Below, piece by piece: positions 47,803-56,059 of a DNA stretch of 64,000 nt. The notes under the pieces are model-generated. The model was given only the letters and a program-made list of their open reading frames with translations, was not told the origin of the DNA and did not search any database. Numbering within the stretch: position 1 is the first letter of the stretch; each line of letters starts with the position of its first letter. The stretch is from Bacteroidota bacterium (lineage in GTDB: Bacteria > Bacteroidota > Bacteroidia > Chitinophagales > Chitinophagaceae): NCBI GenBank assembly GCA_947452905.1, contig CANGEP010000005.1, positions 102,227-166,226 of the forward strand. The letters run 5' to 3'. The translations under genes were made by a program, and so were the position numbers.

Positions 47803-47830
47803 TTAATGTTTAACTGCTTGATTATCAGCT

Positions 47831-47856
47831 TTTATTTGGATTTATTTGGATTTATT
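47831..47856 (+). repeat. Short 10-bp tandem repeat upstream of rpsP
   Basis: TTTATTTGGA is present twice in a row (47831-47850) and partly a third time. It lies just upstream of the rpsP -7 element, and one TTG in it sits about 21 bases before that element, the right position for -33. Confidence 0.6.
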
Positions 47857-47869
47857 GCACAGTTTCTAT

Positions 47870-47877
47870 TATCTTCG
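47870..47877 (+). promoter_or_regulatory. Putative -7 element of rpsP
   Basis: TATCTTCG is a one-mismatch match to TAnnTTTG. A candidate -33 TTG at 47846-47848 lies 21 bases upstream. The leader to the ATG at 47922 is about 40 bases. Confidence 0.5.
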
Positions 47878-47921
47878 CAGCCTTAACCCTATTTGTTAAC
47901 GCCTATAAATTTCTATTTAAA

Positions 47922-48428
47922 ATGGCAGTAAAGATCAGACTACAGCGTCATGGTAGTAAAAAAAGACCCTTCTACTTTATAGTAGTGGCCGACGGACGCG
48001 CACCAAGAGATGGTAAATTCATCCAAAAAATTGGTACTTACAATCCTTTAACAGTTCCTGCGACAATCCAATTGGATCGTCAAAAAGCTTTAGAGTGGTT
48101 AAACAAAGGTGCTCAACCTACAGACACCGTTCACAGAATTTTATCCTTCAAAGGTGTATTGTATTTAAAACACTTATTACGTGGTGTTAAATTAGGCTTG
48201 TTTGATGATGCAACAGCCATGGCTAAGTTTCAAACTTGGTATGCTGAGCATGAGTCACAAGTAGCTTCTAAATCGGATGATCACAAGAAAGCACAAGCTG
48301 CTAAGAAAGTGTATGTTCCGGTTGTAAAGAAAGTTGCTGAGCCAGTTGCTGAAGTTGTTGCTGAAGAAGTTGCTGAGGAAGCTCCTGCTGCCGAAGCTGC
48401 TGCTGATGAAACACCAGCTGCTGAATAG
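47922..48428 (+). CDS. rpsP: 30S ribosomal protein bS16
   Basis: bS16 is a primary-to-secondary assembly protein of the 30S subunit. The conserved part is residues 1-80 ([32 protein letters not shown] at the start). The total of 168 residues is about twice the E. coli protein: the added C-terminal tail (about 90-168) is rich in Ala, Glu, Val and Lys ([20 protein letters not shown]) and probably disordered, as in other Bacteroidota. A strong terminator follows, separating it from rimM. Confidence 0.97.
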   Translation: MAVKIRLQRHGSKKRPFYFIVVADGRAPRDGKFIQKIGTYNPLTVPATIQLDRQKALEWLNKGAQPTDTVHRILSFKGVLYLKHLLRGVKLGLFDDATAMAKFQTWYAEHESQVASKSDDHKKAQAAKKVYVPVVKKVAEPVAEVVAEEVAEEAPAAEAAADETPAAE

Positions 48429-48450
48429 TTAACACTATTACATAGCTTTA

Positions 48451-48486
48451 AAAACCCCGGTTTCCTTTTTGGAAGCTGGGGTTTTT
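48451..48486 (+). terminator. Intrinsic terminator between rpsP and rimM
   Basis: A 15-bp stem (48451-48465 with 48471-48485, outer AAAACCCC/GGGGTTTT) has a five-T loop and ends in Ts. rimM, 35 bases on, therefore needs its own promoter. Confidence 0.88.
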
Positions 48487-48509
48487 ATTTGAAAGTAAAT
48501 CTTAAGAAG

Positions 48510-48517
48510 TAAATTTG
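48510..48517 (+). promoter_or_regulatory. Putative -7 element of rimM, three bases before the start codon
   Basis: TAAATTTG is a perfect TAnnTTTG match three bases before the ATG at 48521. It contains the TTG at 48515, which could otherwise be mistaken for the start codon. Confidence 0.6.
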
Positions 48518-48520
48518 CCC

Positions 48521-49048
48521 ATGAGCGAATATGTACACATCGGAAAATTGGTAGCCCCCCATGGTATAACAGGTCATGTTATTTTGGAACATGCTTTAGG
48601 CAACCCTATTCATTTTAAAGGAATAGTGGCTTTATTTGTGGAACAAAAAGCGGGAAGTTTTATTCCTTATTTTATTGAGTCGGCGCAAGCGAAAACAGAA
48701 ACCATTACCCATTTACAATTGGAAGGGGTTAATACTAGAGAAGCAGCCAATTTTTTAACGGCCAAAAAAGTTTGGTTACCGCAGGCCGATTTTCAAAAAT
48801 TAGTGGAGAAAAATTCACCTTTGGCTTTACTAGGTTATATGGTTCAAGAAGAAGGGAAAAATTTAGGACCTATACAAGAAGTAATTGAACAACCTCATCA
48901 ATTAATGGTGACCATTTTATATAATGGGCAAGAAGCATACATTCCTTTACATGAGGAAAGTTTATTGGGTGTCAATCATGCCAAAAAAACAGTTCAGGTG
49001 TCCTTGCCAGACGGCTTATTAGATTTGTATTCCGAACAACAAGCTTAA
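48521..49048 (+). CDS. rimM: Ribosome maturation factor RimM
   Basis: RimM assists 16S rRNA head-domain maturation. The 175-residue protein has the RimM N-domain (YVHIGKLVAPHGITGHVIL) and the PRC-barrel (LLGYMVQEEGKNLGPIQEVIEQPHQLMV, GQEAYIPLHEE). In many genomes it lies between rpsP and trmD. Here rpsP is upstream but separated by a terminator and trmD is on the other strand about 8 kb away. The start is fixed by the -7 element three bases before it. Confidence 0.95.
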   Translation: MSEYVHIGKLVAPHGITGHVILEHALGNPIHFKGIVALFVEQKAGSFIPYFIESAQAKTETITHLQLEGVNTREAANFLTAKKVWLPQADFQKLVEKNSPLALLGYMVQEEGKNLGPIQEVIEQPHQLMVTILYNGQEAYIPLHEESLLGVNHAKKTVQVSLPDGLLDLYSEQQA

Positions 49049-49097
49049 GTATACTTACCATCTTTTATAAAGATTTTTAAAATAATTAATTAAAAGT

Positions 49098-49112
49098 CTA
49101 CTAAATTAGTAG
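49098..49112. promoter_or_regulatory. Palindromic putative operator upstream of peroxiredoxin
   Basis: CTACTAA-A-TTAGTAG is a perfect 7-bp inverted repeat around one base, ending eight bases before the -7 element. Its position over the -33 region suits a repressor or activator site, perhaps redox-responsive. The regulator is unknown. Confidence 0.5.
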
Positions 49113-49120
49113 GAAATATT

Positions 49121-49128
49121 TATCTTTG
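49121..49128 (+). promoter_or_regulatory. Putative -7 element of the peroxiredoxin gene
   Basis: TATCTTTG is a perfect TAnnTTTG match 26 bases before the ATG at 49155. Confidence 0.65.
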
Positions 49129-49154
49129 TATTCAATTATTAAAACAAACAAATT

Positions 49155-49790
49155 ATGAGTTTACGATTAGGTGATATCGCTCCCGATTTTAAAGCCAAAA
49201 CAAGTATTGGAGACATTAGTTTTCATGAATATTTAGGGGATAGCTGGGGAATTTTATTTTCTCATCCAGCCGATTTTACACCCGTTTGTACCACCGAATT
49301 AGGACGCACTGCTGCTTTACAAGAGGAATTTACAAAGCGCAATGTTAAAGTATTGGCTTTAAGTGTGGATGGTATAGAGAGTCATTTAAAATGGATTAGT
49401 GATATTAATGAAACGCAACACGTAACTGTAGGGTTTCCTATTATTGCTGATGAAGATCGTGCCGTAGCCAATGCTTATGACATGATACACCCCAATGCCT
49501 CAGAAACATTTACAGTTCGTTCTTTATTCATTATCGGGCCTGATAAAAAAGTAAAATTATTTATTACTTATCCAGCTTCTACTGGTCGCAACTTTGTAGA
49601 AGTATTAAGAGTGATTGATTCCTTGCAATTAACAGCAATCTATAGTGTAGCAACACCGGCCAACTGGGTAGAAGGGGAGGATGTAATTGTAGTGCCAGCT
49701 GTAAAAACGGAGGACGCTTTAGTAAAGTTTCCTAAAGGATTAAACATTGTAAAACCTTATTTGCGCTATACACCACAGCCTAATAAATAA
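49155..49790 (+). CDS. 1-Cys peroxiredoxin (Prx6 type)
   Basis: The 211-residue protein reduces hydrogen peroxide and organic peroxides in the cytoplasm. The peroxidatic Cys45 is in DFTPVCTTELGR and is the only cysteine, which together with the extended C-terminal domain (PANWVEGEDVIVVPAVKTEDA, KPYLRYTPQP) marks the Prx6 class. A palindrome lies just upstream of its promoter, and a long stem-loop plus a terminator follow. Confidence 0.95.
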   Translation: MSLRLGDIAPDFKAKTSIGDISFHEYLGDSWGILFSHPADFTPVCTTELGRTAALQEEFTKRNVKVLALSVDGIESHLKWISDINETQHVTVGFPIIADEDRAVANAYDMIHPNASETFTVRSLFIIGPDKKVKLFITYPASTGRNFVEVLRVIDSLQLTAIYSVATPANWVEGEDVIVVPAVKTEDALVKFPKGLNIVKPYLRYTPQPNK

Positions 49791-49804
49791 TTATAAGATC
49801 TGGG

Positions 49805-49852
49805 CGCTGGACGATTCTAGACGCAGTGTGTCACTGTAGATTCGAGTCAGCG
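49805..49852 (+). other. Long imperfect stem-loop in the peroxiredoxin 3' region
   Basis: Three nested helices are visible: outer CGCTG/CAGCG (49805-49809 with 49848-49852), middle GATTCTA/TAGATTC with one mismatch (49813-49819 with 49837-49843), and inner CAGTG/CACTG (49824-49828 with 49832-49836) closing a TGT loop. It is more GC-rich than its surroundings and lies 14 bases after the stop codon. A separate terminator follows 11 bases later, so the element is not needed for termination. Confidence 0.65.
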
Positions 49853-49863
49853 TTTAACTAATT

Positions 49864-49895
49864 AAATCCTCTCCTTTTTTAGGAGGGGATTTTTT
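49864..49895 (+). terminator. Intrinsic terminator after the peroxiredoxin gene
   Basis: A 12-bp stem (49864-49875 with 49881-49892, one G-U pair; arms AAATCCTCTCCT/AGGAGGGGATTT) with a five-T loop is followed by a T-run. Confidence 0.85.
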
Positions 49896-49922
49896 GTATA
49901 TTTAAATTCTAAATTAAAAATT

Positions 49923-51203
49923 ATGCGTTCATTATTAGTGATTTTGATAATGTCTGTTTTGACATTATCGGTGCAAGCACAAAAAACTTTTATTCAATGC
50001 GGTCAATTGATTGATGTTAAACAATTGCAAGTATTAAAAGAAAAAACTATTATCATCGAAGGCAATAAAATTATTGATGTAGTGAGTGGCTATACAAAAG
50101 GATTGGCTACCGATAAATTGATTGATTTAAAAACAAGTACTGTAATGCCAGGTCTTATGGATATGCATGTTCACTTAGAGCATGAAACTAGCCCCAACAG
50201 ATATTTAGAAGGTTTTACGCAAAACGAAGCGGAGGTTGCTTTTGGATCATTACGTTTTGCCGAACTAAGTTTACTTTCTGGTTTTACCTCTGTTCGTGAT
50301 TTAGGAGGTTCGGGCGTAAATATTGCTATGCGTAAAGCAGTACAAAAAGGACAAATCATTGGCCCAAGAATTTATACTGCAGGCAAATCTATTGCTACCA
50401 CTGGCGGACATGCAGATCCTACGAATAATTATAGAAAAGATTTAATGGGTGATCCTGGACCCAAAGAAGGGGTAATAAATGGTCCAGAAGATGCTTATAA
50501 AGCTGTAAGACAAAGATATAAGGAGGGTAGTGATGTAATTAAAATTACAGCTAGTGGTGGTGTATTAAGTATGGCGGCAAGTGGAGAAAATCCTCAGTTT
50601 ACAGAAGAAGAAGTGAAAGCGATTGTAGCTGCTGCAAAAGATTATGGTTTTAAAGTGGCAGCCCATTGCCATGGTGTAGAAGCTATGAGAAGAGCGGTTG
50701 TGGGTGGTGTAAGTTCGATTGAACATGGCACACTTATGGATGAATCTATTTTCCCATTAATGAAACAATATGGAACTTATTTAGTGCCTACTATTATTGC
50801 CGGAAAATCTGCTGCTGACTCTGCAAAAATTCCAGGTTATTTTCCAGCGATGGTTGCTAAAAAGGCTTCTGAGATTGGCCCTAAAATTCAGAATACTTTT
50901 GGAAAAGCATATAAGGCTGGAGTTAAAATTGCATTTGGTACCGATGCAGGCGTATATGCACATGGAAAAAATTGGATGGAATTTAAATATATGACAGAGG
51001 CGGGAATGCCTGCTATTGAAGCCATACAATCTGCTACTTGGAATGCGGCCGATTTAATGGGGACGCAAGCAATTTTAGGTAGTATCCAAAAAAATAAATT
51101 AGCCGACATCATTGCAGTACCCGGAGATCCAACTAAGGATATTGAATTAATGGGTAAAGTAAACTTTGTAATGAAAGATGGTGTCGTTTATAAATCCAAA
51201 TAA
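49923..51203 (+). CDS. Exported amidohydrolase (imidazolonepropionase/prolidase-like)
   Basis: The 426-residue protein has a signal peptide (LLVILIMSVLTLSVQA-Q) and a TIM-barrel amidohydrolase fold. Metal-site motifs are DMHVHLEHE (HxH), KITASGGVLS with the bridging Lys, AAHCHGVEAMRRAV, SIEHGTLMD and GTDAGVYAHG. Such periplasmic enzymes often act as Xaa-Pro dipeptidases or carboxypeptidases. The substrate cannot be told from sequence. It converges with an RluA-family gene five bases away. Confidence 0.9.
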   Translation: MRSLLVILIMSVLTLSVQAQKTFIQCGQLIDVKQLQVLKEKTIIIEGNKIIDVVSGYTKGLATDKLIDLKTSTVMPGLMDMHVHLEHETSPNRYLEGFTQNEAEVAFGSLRFAELSLLSGFTSVRDLGGSGVNIAMRKAVQKGQIIGPRIYTAGKSIATTGGHADPTNNYRKDLMGDPGPKEGVINGPEDAYKAVRQRYKEGSDVIKITASGGVLSMAASGENPQFTEEEVKAIVAAAKDYGFKVAAHCHGVEAMRRAVVGGVSSIEHGTLMDESIFPLMKQYGTYLVPTIIAGKSAADSAKIPGYFPAMVAKKASEIGPKIQNTFGKAYKAGVKIAFGTDAGVYAHGKNWMEFKYMTEAGMPAIEAIQSATWNAADLMGTQAILGSIQKNKLADIIAVPGDPTKDIELMGKVNFVMKDGVVYKSK

Positions 51204-51207
51204 TGAA

Positions 51208-51924
51208 TTAGCTTTTTGAGCTATTCCATTTATCAAGTTGTTTTAAAGTAGCCAATAAGTCTTTAGGTAAAGGAGCTTCTATGAGGAGCTCCTTTCCTTT
51301 ATATTCAAATTGAATACTTGCGGCATGTAAAGCTTGTCTGCCTAATAATGGACGTTCCTCCTCTTCTGTTTTACTTAATTTAAAATTCTTCTTTTTAATG
51401 CTGGAGAGTAATAATTTTTCTCCATCTCCATATAAATCATCTGCCACCATAGGGTGCCCTATAAATTGACTATGCACTCTAATTTGATGCGTACGACCTG
51501 TATGTATTTGAAAACTTACCCATGCATATTGTTTGTAGTAAGTAAGCACTTCGTAGCTTGTTTGTGCTGTTTTTCCTTTAGCATGTGTATACATTTGGCC
51601 CTTTTTAATAGGATGTTCCATTATGGCCTGATCAATCATGCCAGAAGCAGGAGGATGGCCCATAACTAAACCTACATATTTTTTAATGATGGTACGGCCC
51701 TCAAAAAGTTCACTAAAATATTTATGTGATTCGGCATTTTTGGCAAATACAATTAAACCACTGGTAAATTGATCCAAACGATGTACCGTAAAAATAATAC
51801 CATACTTTTCTTGTAAGTAAGATTTAATAGAAGCTTCTCTGCCAAAACGATCGGGGATACTTAATACCCCAGCTGGTTTATTGATTACTACAATATCATC
51901 GTCTTCAAAAAGTATAGATAACAT
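51208..51924 (-). CDS. RluA-family pseudouridine synthase
   Basis: The 238-residue enzyme isomerises uridine in rRNA or tRNA. The catalytic Asp is in VHRLDQFTSGLIVFAKN near residue 52. Other family motifs are IVINKPAGVLSIP and FQIHTGRTHQIRVHSQFIGHPMVADDLYG. No S4 domain is present at the N-terminus, so it is the short form. The target site is unknown. It is followed on the same strand by no gene and preceded by the RsuA-type synthase. Confidence 0.93.
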   Translation of the reverse strand: MLSILFEDDDIVVINKPAGVLSIPDRFGREASIKSYLQEKYGIIFTVHRLDQFTSGLIVFAKNAESHKYFSELFEGRTIIKKYVGLVMGHPPASGMIDQAIMEHPIKKGQMYTHAKGKTAQTSYEVLTYYKQYAWVSFQIHTGRTHQIRVHSQFIGHPMVADDLYGDGEKLLLSSIKKKNFKLSKTEEEERPLLGRQALHAASIQFEYKGKELLIEAPLPKDLLATLKQLDKWNSSKS

Positions 51925-51941
51925 CCCTTGTAATTAAACGA

Positions 51942-53057
51942 TTATTTATTGGCCTTTCGAGTGAAGGATTTATTTAAGAATTTTAAAAGACGAACTTCTT
52001 TTTCTGCTAAAAATCTCCATTTACCTCTATCTACATTCTTTTTAGTAAGGTTGGCAAACATAACTCTATCTAAATGTCTAACATCATATCCTAAGTGTTC
52101 AAAAATTCTTCTTACAATTCGGTTACGACCACTGTGAATCTCTATACCAATTACATTTTTAGAAGTGTTAGATAAATAACTTACCGCATCGGCTGCAATA
52201 AATCCATCTTCTAATTCAACACCTGCAGCTATCGCTTCTAAATCTGCTTTGGTTACAGGTTTATCGAGTGTTACCTCGTATATTTTTTTAATCTCGTAAG
52301 AAGGATGTGTTAATTTTTGGGCTAAATCGCCATCGTTGGTTAAAATTAAAACACCAGTTGTATTGCGATCTAGTCGTCCAACCGGAAACATTCTTTGTGT
52401 AGTGGCGTTTTTTATTATATCAAGAACCGTTTTTCGTCCTTCAGGATCGTTGGCAGTACAGATATAATCTTTGGGTTTGTTAAGTAAAATGTAAACAGGG
52501 GTTACTTGTAATTGTAACACTTTGCCTTTTAATCGAACAACGTCCTTGTATTTTACTTTATAACCAGGCTCTAAAACAGTATCGCCATTAACAGTTACAT
52601 TGCCTGCTTTTACTAGTTCAGCAGCTTCACGTCGACCACAGGTACCTGCGTGGGCAATGTATTTATTGAGGGGCATTTGTTCATGTTCAATATCGATATT
52701 GGCGGTAACTTTCCCAATCCCTGCTGTTCTTTTAACATCTGCTCTGTCCATGCTGGCAGGCGTGCGTTTTATGGCAGCTTTGCTTGGTGCAGTAGTAGTG
52801 GTTTTTTTTAAGGTGCTTGTGTAAGTTGGAGGACCAGTTATGAATTCTTTTTTGGCTTGTGGGCCTCTTTTGTTATTTCCAACTGGGGCCACTGCAATTC
52901 CTCTTTGAATATCTTTTTTTCTTTGACGTGCAGCTTCGCCAGCAGCTCGAGAGGCTTGTTTTGCTTTTTTCTTTTCTTGACGATATTCTTCTTTGATAGC
53001 ACTTCCTTTTTTGTGCTTCGAAAATTTCTCAAAGTTGTCAGATCTTTTTTTGTTCAT
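51942..53057 (-). CDS. RsuA/RluB-family pseudouridine synthase with long basic N-terminus
   Basis: The 371-residue protein has an S4 domain (about 128-190, MPLNKYIAHAGTCGRREAAELVKAGNVTVNG) and the synthase domain with the catalytic Asp in VGRLDRNTTGVLILTNDGDLA. An N-terminal extension of about 125 residues is rich in Lys, Arg and Ala (KKAKQASRAAGEAARQRKK) and probably disordered, as in many Bacteroidota homologues. It would modify 23S or 16S rRNA. The RluA-family gene follows 17 bases downstream. Confidence 0.93.
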   Translation of the reverse strand: MNKKRSDNFEKFSKHKKGSAIKEEYRQEKKKAKQASRAAGEAARQRKKDIQRGIAVAPVGNNKRGPQAKKEFITGPPTYTSTLKKTTTTAPSKAAIKRTPASMDRADVKRTAGIGKVTANIDIEHEQMPLNKYIAHAGTCGRREAAELVKAGNVTVNGDTVLEPGYKVKYKDVVRLKGKVLQLQVTPVYILLNKPKDYICTANDPEGRKTVLDIIKNATTQRMFPVGRLDRNTTGVLILTNDGDLAQKLTHPSYEIKKIYEVTLDKPVTKADLEAIAAGVELEDGFIAADAVSYLSNTSKNVIGIEIHSGRNRIVRRIFEHLGYDVRHLDRVMFANLTKKNVDRGKWRFLAEKEVRLLKFLNKSFTRKANK

Positions 53058-53080
53058 TGCCCTATATATTATTTTTGGAC

Positions 53081-54124
53081 TTATGCTTTGTTAGCTAATT
53101 GGCCACAAGCTGCATCAATATCCTTTCCTCTACTACGTCTTACTCTTACATTAACCCTATTCTTTTGAAGTATTTCTACAAACTTTTCAAAGCCATCTTC
53201 GTCGGGTTTGTCAAATCCAAAATGATCAACCGCATTGTATTCAATTACATTAATCAAATCGGCAGGTACCTGACGGTATATTTTGGTTAACTCTTCGGCA
53301 TCTTTTTCGGAATCATTAAAATCCTTAAATAAAATATATTCAAAAGAAATTTCAGTTCCTGTTTTTTTATAAAAATAATTTAAGGCTTCTATCAATGATT
53401 TAATGTTATTTGTTTCATTAATAGGCATTACCTCGTTTCTTTTTTTATCGTTAGGTGCATGTAATGATACTGCTAGTTTAAATCGAACACCATCATCACC
53501 TAATTGTCTTATTTGTTTAACTAAACCAGCGGTAGATACGGTGATTCGTTTAGGGCTCATGCCTAATCCATCGGGGGAGGTAATTTTTTCGATAGCTTTT
53601 AAAACATTTTTGTAATTCATGAGTGGTTCGCCCATACCCATAAAAACAATATTGCTTAAATGTTTTTCATGTGTTGCTTCACTTTGTTGATTGATATAAA
53701 CCACTTGATCATAAATCTCATCAAAGTTTAAATTCCTCTTACGATCCATAGTGCCAGTAGCACAAAACTTACAACTTAAACTACATCCTACTTGAGAAGA
53801 TACACAGGCCGTTTTTCGCTCTGATGTTGGAATTAAAACGCCTTCGATCATAAAATCATCGAAAGTGCGAAAACGAGTTTTTAGGGTGCCGTCCTCACTT
53901 TGTTGGGTGGCATCAATTTGTAAGGCAGGAAAGCTAAACTCCTCCACTAATCGTTTTCTTAAATCCTTGCTTAAGTTGGTCATTTCGTCAAAGCTATGTG
54001 CATGCTTTTGCCATAACCATTCTACGATTTGTTTTACTCTAAAGGGCTTTTCCCCTATTTTAGCTATAAAGCGTTCAATGTCAGTTACTTCTACAGCTCT
54101 GATATTGGGTCTATTCGTCTCCAT
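53081..54124 (-). CDS. rlmN: Dual-specificity rRNA/tRNA adenine-C2 methyltransferase RlmN
   Basis: RlmN is a radical-SAM enzyme that methylates A2503 of 23S rRNA and A37 of some tRNAs. The protein of 347 residues has the cluster motif CSLSCKFC (Cys114, 118, 121), MGMGEPLMNY, and the C-terminal methyl-carrier Cys in AACGQLA. ATG at 54124 is chosen over the upstream ATG at 54142: the -7 element TATCTTTG lies between them, four bases before the chosen start, so the upstream ATG would not be transcribed. Confidence 0.95.
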   Translation of the reverse strand: METNRPNIRAVEVTDIERFIAKIGEKPFRVKQIVEWLWQKHAHSFDEMTNLSKDLRKRLVEEFSFPALQIDATQQSEDGTLKTRFRTFDDFMIEGVLIPTSERKTACVSSQVGCSLSCKFCATGTMDRKRNLNFDEIYDQVVYINQQSEATHEKHLSNIVFMGMGEPLMNYKNVLKAIEKITSPDGLGMSPKRITVSTAGLVKQIRQLGDDGVRFKLAVSLHAPNDKKRNEVMPINETNNIKSLIEALNYFYKKTGTEISFEYILFKDFNDSEKDAEELTKIYRQVPADLINVIEYNAVDHFGFDKPDEDGFEKFVEILQKNRVNVRVRRSRGKDIDAACGQLANKA

Positions 54125-54128
54125 AATG

Positions 54129-54136
54129 CAAAGATA
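54129..54136 (-). promoter_or_regulatory. Putative -7 element of rlmN, four bases before the start codon
   Basis: TATCTTTG on the minus strand is a perfect TAnnTTTG match four bases upstream of the ATG at 54124. It decides the start codon for rlmN. Confidence 0.6.
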
Positions 54137-54222
54137 CTCCATCCCCTTTGAACCCTTTTATTTCTTTTTGTAAGGCCAAGAAAAGGAATTAATTTGAGGT
54201 TCTTAAAATAAAACAATTGATT

Positions 54223-54609
54223 ATGAAAAAATTGATACTAAGTGTTGTAGTTATGTTTGGATTATTAATGAGTGTAAGTGCTCAAAATAATAATTTAAAG
54301 GAGTATGTTGGAAAGTTTGTTTTTGAACCAGGTAGCCCAGTGGCTGAAGTTACATTTACAGCTGAAGATTCTTCTTTGGTACTTAACTCTGCAATGGGAT
54401 CAACTCCTATTGAGAAAAAAGGGGTGGATACATTTTATTTAGCAGCCTATGATGGATTAATTGTATTTAAAAGAAATGCAACTACCAAATCTGTAGAAGC
54501 GGTTGCTGTAATTGTACAAGGCATGGAGCTAGTAGGTAAAAAAGATACTGCTGTTGCTTTAAAAGAAGATGATTTTTACAGCAGCATCTGGGCCGATAAA
54601 GCAAGATAA
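54223..54609 (+). CDS. Small exported DUF3471-like protein
   Basis: The 128-residue protein has a signal peptide (LILSVVVMFGLLMSVSA-Q) and a mature domain beginning LKEYVGKFVFEPGSPVAEVTFTAEDSSLVL, which resembles DUF3471, a small beta domain often found after beta-lactamase-type domains in Bacteroidota. Here it stands alone. Function is unknown; it is likely periplasmic or surface-attached. ATG at 54223 is preferred to TTG at 54217. Its stop codon lies inside a palindrome shared with hisS. Confidence 0.75.
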   Translation: MKKLILSVVVMFGLLMSVSAQNNNLKEYVGKFVFEPGSPVAEVTFTAEDSSLVLNSAMGSTPIEKKGVDTFYLAAYDGLIVFKRNATTKSVEAVAVIVQGMELVGKKDTAVALKEDDFYSSIWADKAR

Positions 54610-54627
54610 TTTTACCAGGTAAAATTA
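54607..54627. terminator. Palindrome over the convergent stop codons of the DUF3471-like gene and hisS
   Basis: TAATTTTACC-A-GGTAAAATTA is perfectly palindromic and holds both stop codons. It may act as a bidirectional terminator or 3' end protector, although no T-run follows on either side. Confidence 0.4.
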
Positions 54628-55979
54628 ATGAGTGCAGCAAAATCGATGCTTTCTTGTTTGCCTGTTGTAAGGTTTTTAATAGTACATTTTTTTTGCGTTA
54701 GCTCTTCGGTACCAATGATTACAACGTAGGGAATATTTTTTTTCTCCGCATATTTAAATTGCTTGTCAAATTTGCTCTTCTCTGGGTAAATTTCACAAGC
54801 AATTTTTTGTTGTCTTAATGTCATCATTAAACCATAGGCTTCAGCTGCTTCTTCGTCCCCTAAATTAAAAAACAATATTTGTGTTTTTTGTTCCACTGTA
54901 CTAGGAAATAAATTTTTCTCTTCTAAAACATCATAAATTCGGTCGACACCAAAACTGATTCCCACTCCAGGAATATTAGGAACGCCAAATAAGCTAGTTA
55001 AATCATTGTACCTGCCTCCTCCGCCAATGCTGCCCATTTGAGCATCCAAGGCCTTTACTTCAAAAATAAGCCCAGTATAATAGTTGAGCCCTCTTGCTAA
55101 AGTGAAGTCAGCAACTAAATGTTTATCCATACCCGTTTTTATATGATAGGCTAATACATAATTTAGTTCCTCAATGCCAATTTTGCCATTTTCATTATCA
55201 CCCAATAGTATGGACAATGCTTTTATTTTTTCGGCATTTGTTCCTTCTATTGTTAAATATTGTTGCACCTTATTTTGTTGTTCGTTGGTAAATCCTTTTT
55301 GTGTTAATTCTTCTTTTACTTTATCCCAACCAATTTTATCAAGTTTATCAATAGCAATGGTAAGATCAATTAACTTTTCTTCACCTCCACAAACTTGTGC
55401 TAAGGCCAATAAAATTTTTCGGTTATTAATTTTGATTTCCACTGGCAGTTGTAAGTTTTCAAAAGCAGTTACATAAATGGCTAATAAGTCCACTTCATTT
55501 AATAAACTATCACTGCCCACTACATCGGCATCACATTGATAAAACTCTCTGTATCTTCCTTTTTGGGGACGATCTGCTCTCCACACTGGTTGTATCTGAT
55601 ACCTTTTAAACGGAAAACTGAGTTGACCATGATTCATGGCTACATATCTTGCAAATGGGATGGTTAAATCATATCTTAAAGCTCTTTCTGTTATAATAGA
55701 GTTGTTTTTCCCAGCTAGTATTTTTTCAAACCCTGCTTCAACTGCAGCTCTTTTTTGTGGGTTATCCAGTCCATTATTTAAAATTTTGAAGATAAGCTTA
55801 TCGCCTTCCTCTCCGTATTTTCCCATTAAGGTCTCCAAGTTCTCCATAGCAGGTGTTTCCAAGGGTTGGAATCCATAGGTCTCAAAAACACTTTGTATAG
55901 TTTTGAATATATATTGACGCTTATAAACCACCGCAGCATTAAAATCACGGGTGCCTTGAGGTAAAGAAGGTTTGCTCAT
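54612..55979 (-). CDS. hisS: Histidyl-tRNA synthetase
   Basis: HisRS charges tRNA-His. The 455-residue class II enzyme has the motif 1 region (YGFQPLETPAMENLE), motif 2 with YQIQPVWRADRPQKGRYREFYQCDAD, the His-specific ARGLNYYTGLIFEV segment, motif 3 GVGISFGVDRI, and a C-terminal anticodon-binding domain. Length is normal for the bacterial form. A near-consensus -7 element (TATCTTTA) lies at 56004-55997. Confidence 0.97.
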   Translation of the reverse strand: MSKPSLPQGTRDFNAAVVYKRQYIFKTIQSVFETYGFQPLETPAMENLETLMGKYGEEGDKLIFKILNNGLDNPQKRAAVEAGFEKILAGKNNSIITERALRYDLTIPFARYVAMNHGQLSFPFKRYQIQPVWRADRPQKGRYREFYQCDADVVGSDSLLNEVDLLAIYVTAFENLQLPVEIKINNRKILLALAQVCGGEEKLIDLTIAIDKLDKIGWDKVKEELTQKGFTNEQQNKVQQYLTIEGTNAEKIKALSILLGDNENGKIGIEELNYVLAYHIKTGMDKHLVADFTLARGLNYYTGLIFEVKALDAQMGSIGGGGRYNDLTSLFGVPNIPGVGISFGVDRIYDVLEEKNLFPSTVEQKTQILFFNLGDEEAAEAYGLMMTLRQQKIACEIYPEKSKFDKQFKYAEKKNIPYVVIIGTEELTQKKCTIKNLTTGKQESIDFAALINFTW

Positions 55980-56059
55980 ACTAGCTTATTTGGACGTAAA
56001 GATAAATTTTTAAATTCATCCTATATAATTGTTTAATTTGCTGTCCTAATTTCTTTTTT

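Noticed and set aside
47831..47856. 10-bp tandem repeats as a possible CRISPR or satellite
   Set aside because: Only two to three copies with no spacers; better read as part of the rpsP promoter region.
48515..48520. TTG start for rimM, two codons upstream of the ATG
   Set aside because: The TTG is within the -7 promoter element, so it would not be in the mRNA.
49801..49856. tRNA-like sequence with a GATTCGAGTC T-arm resemblance
   Set aside because: Too short for a tRNA (about 50 bases) and no cloverleaf with D and anticodon arms; the fold is one long hairpin.
51269..51295. 9-bp hairpin near the end of the RluA-family gene as a terminator for the amidohydrolase gene
   Set aside because: No T-run follows the stem, so it is weak evidence for a terminator.
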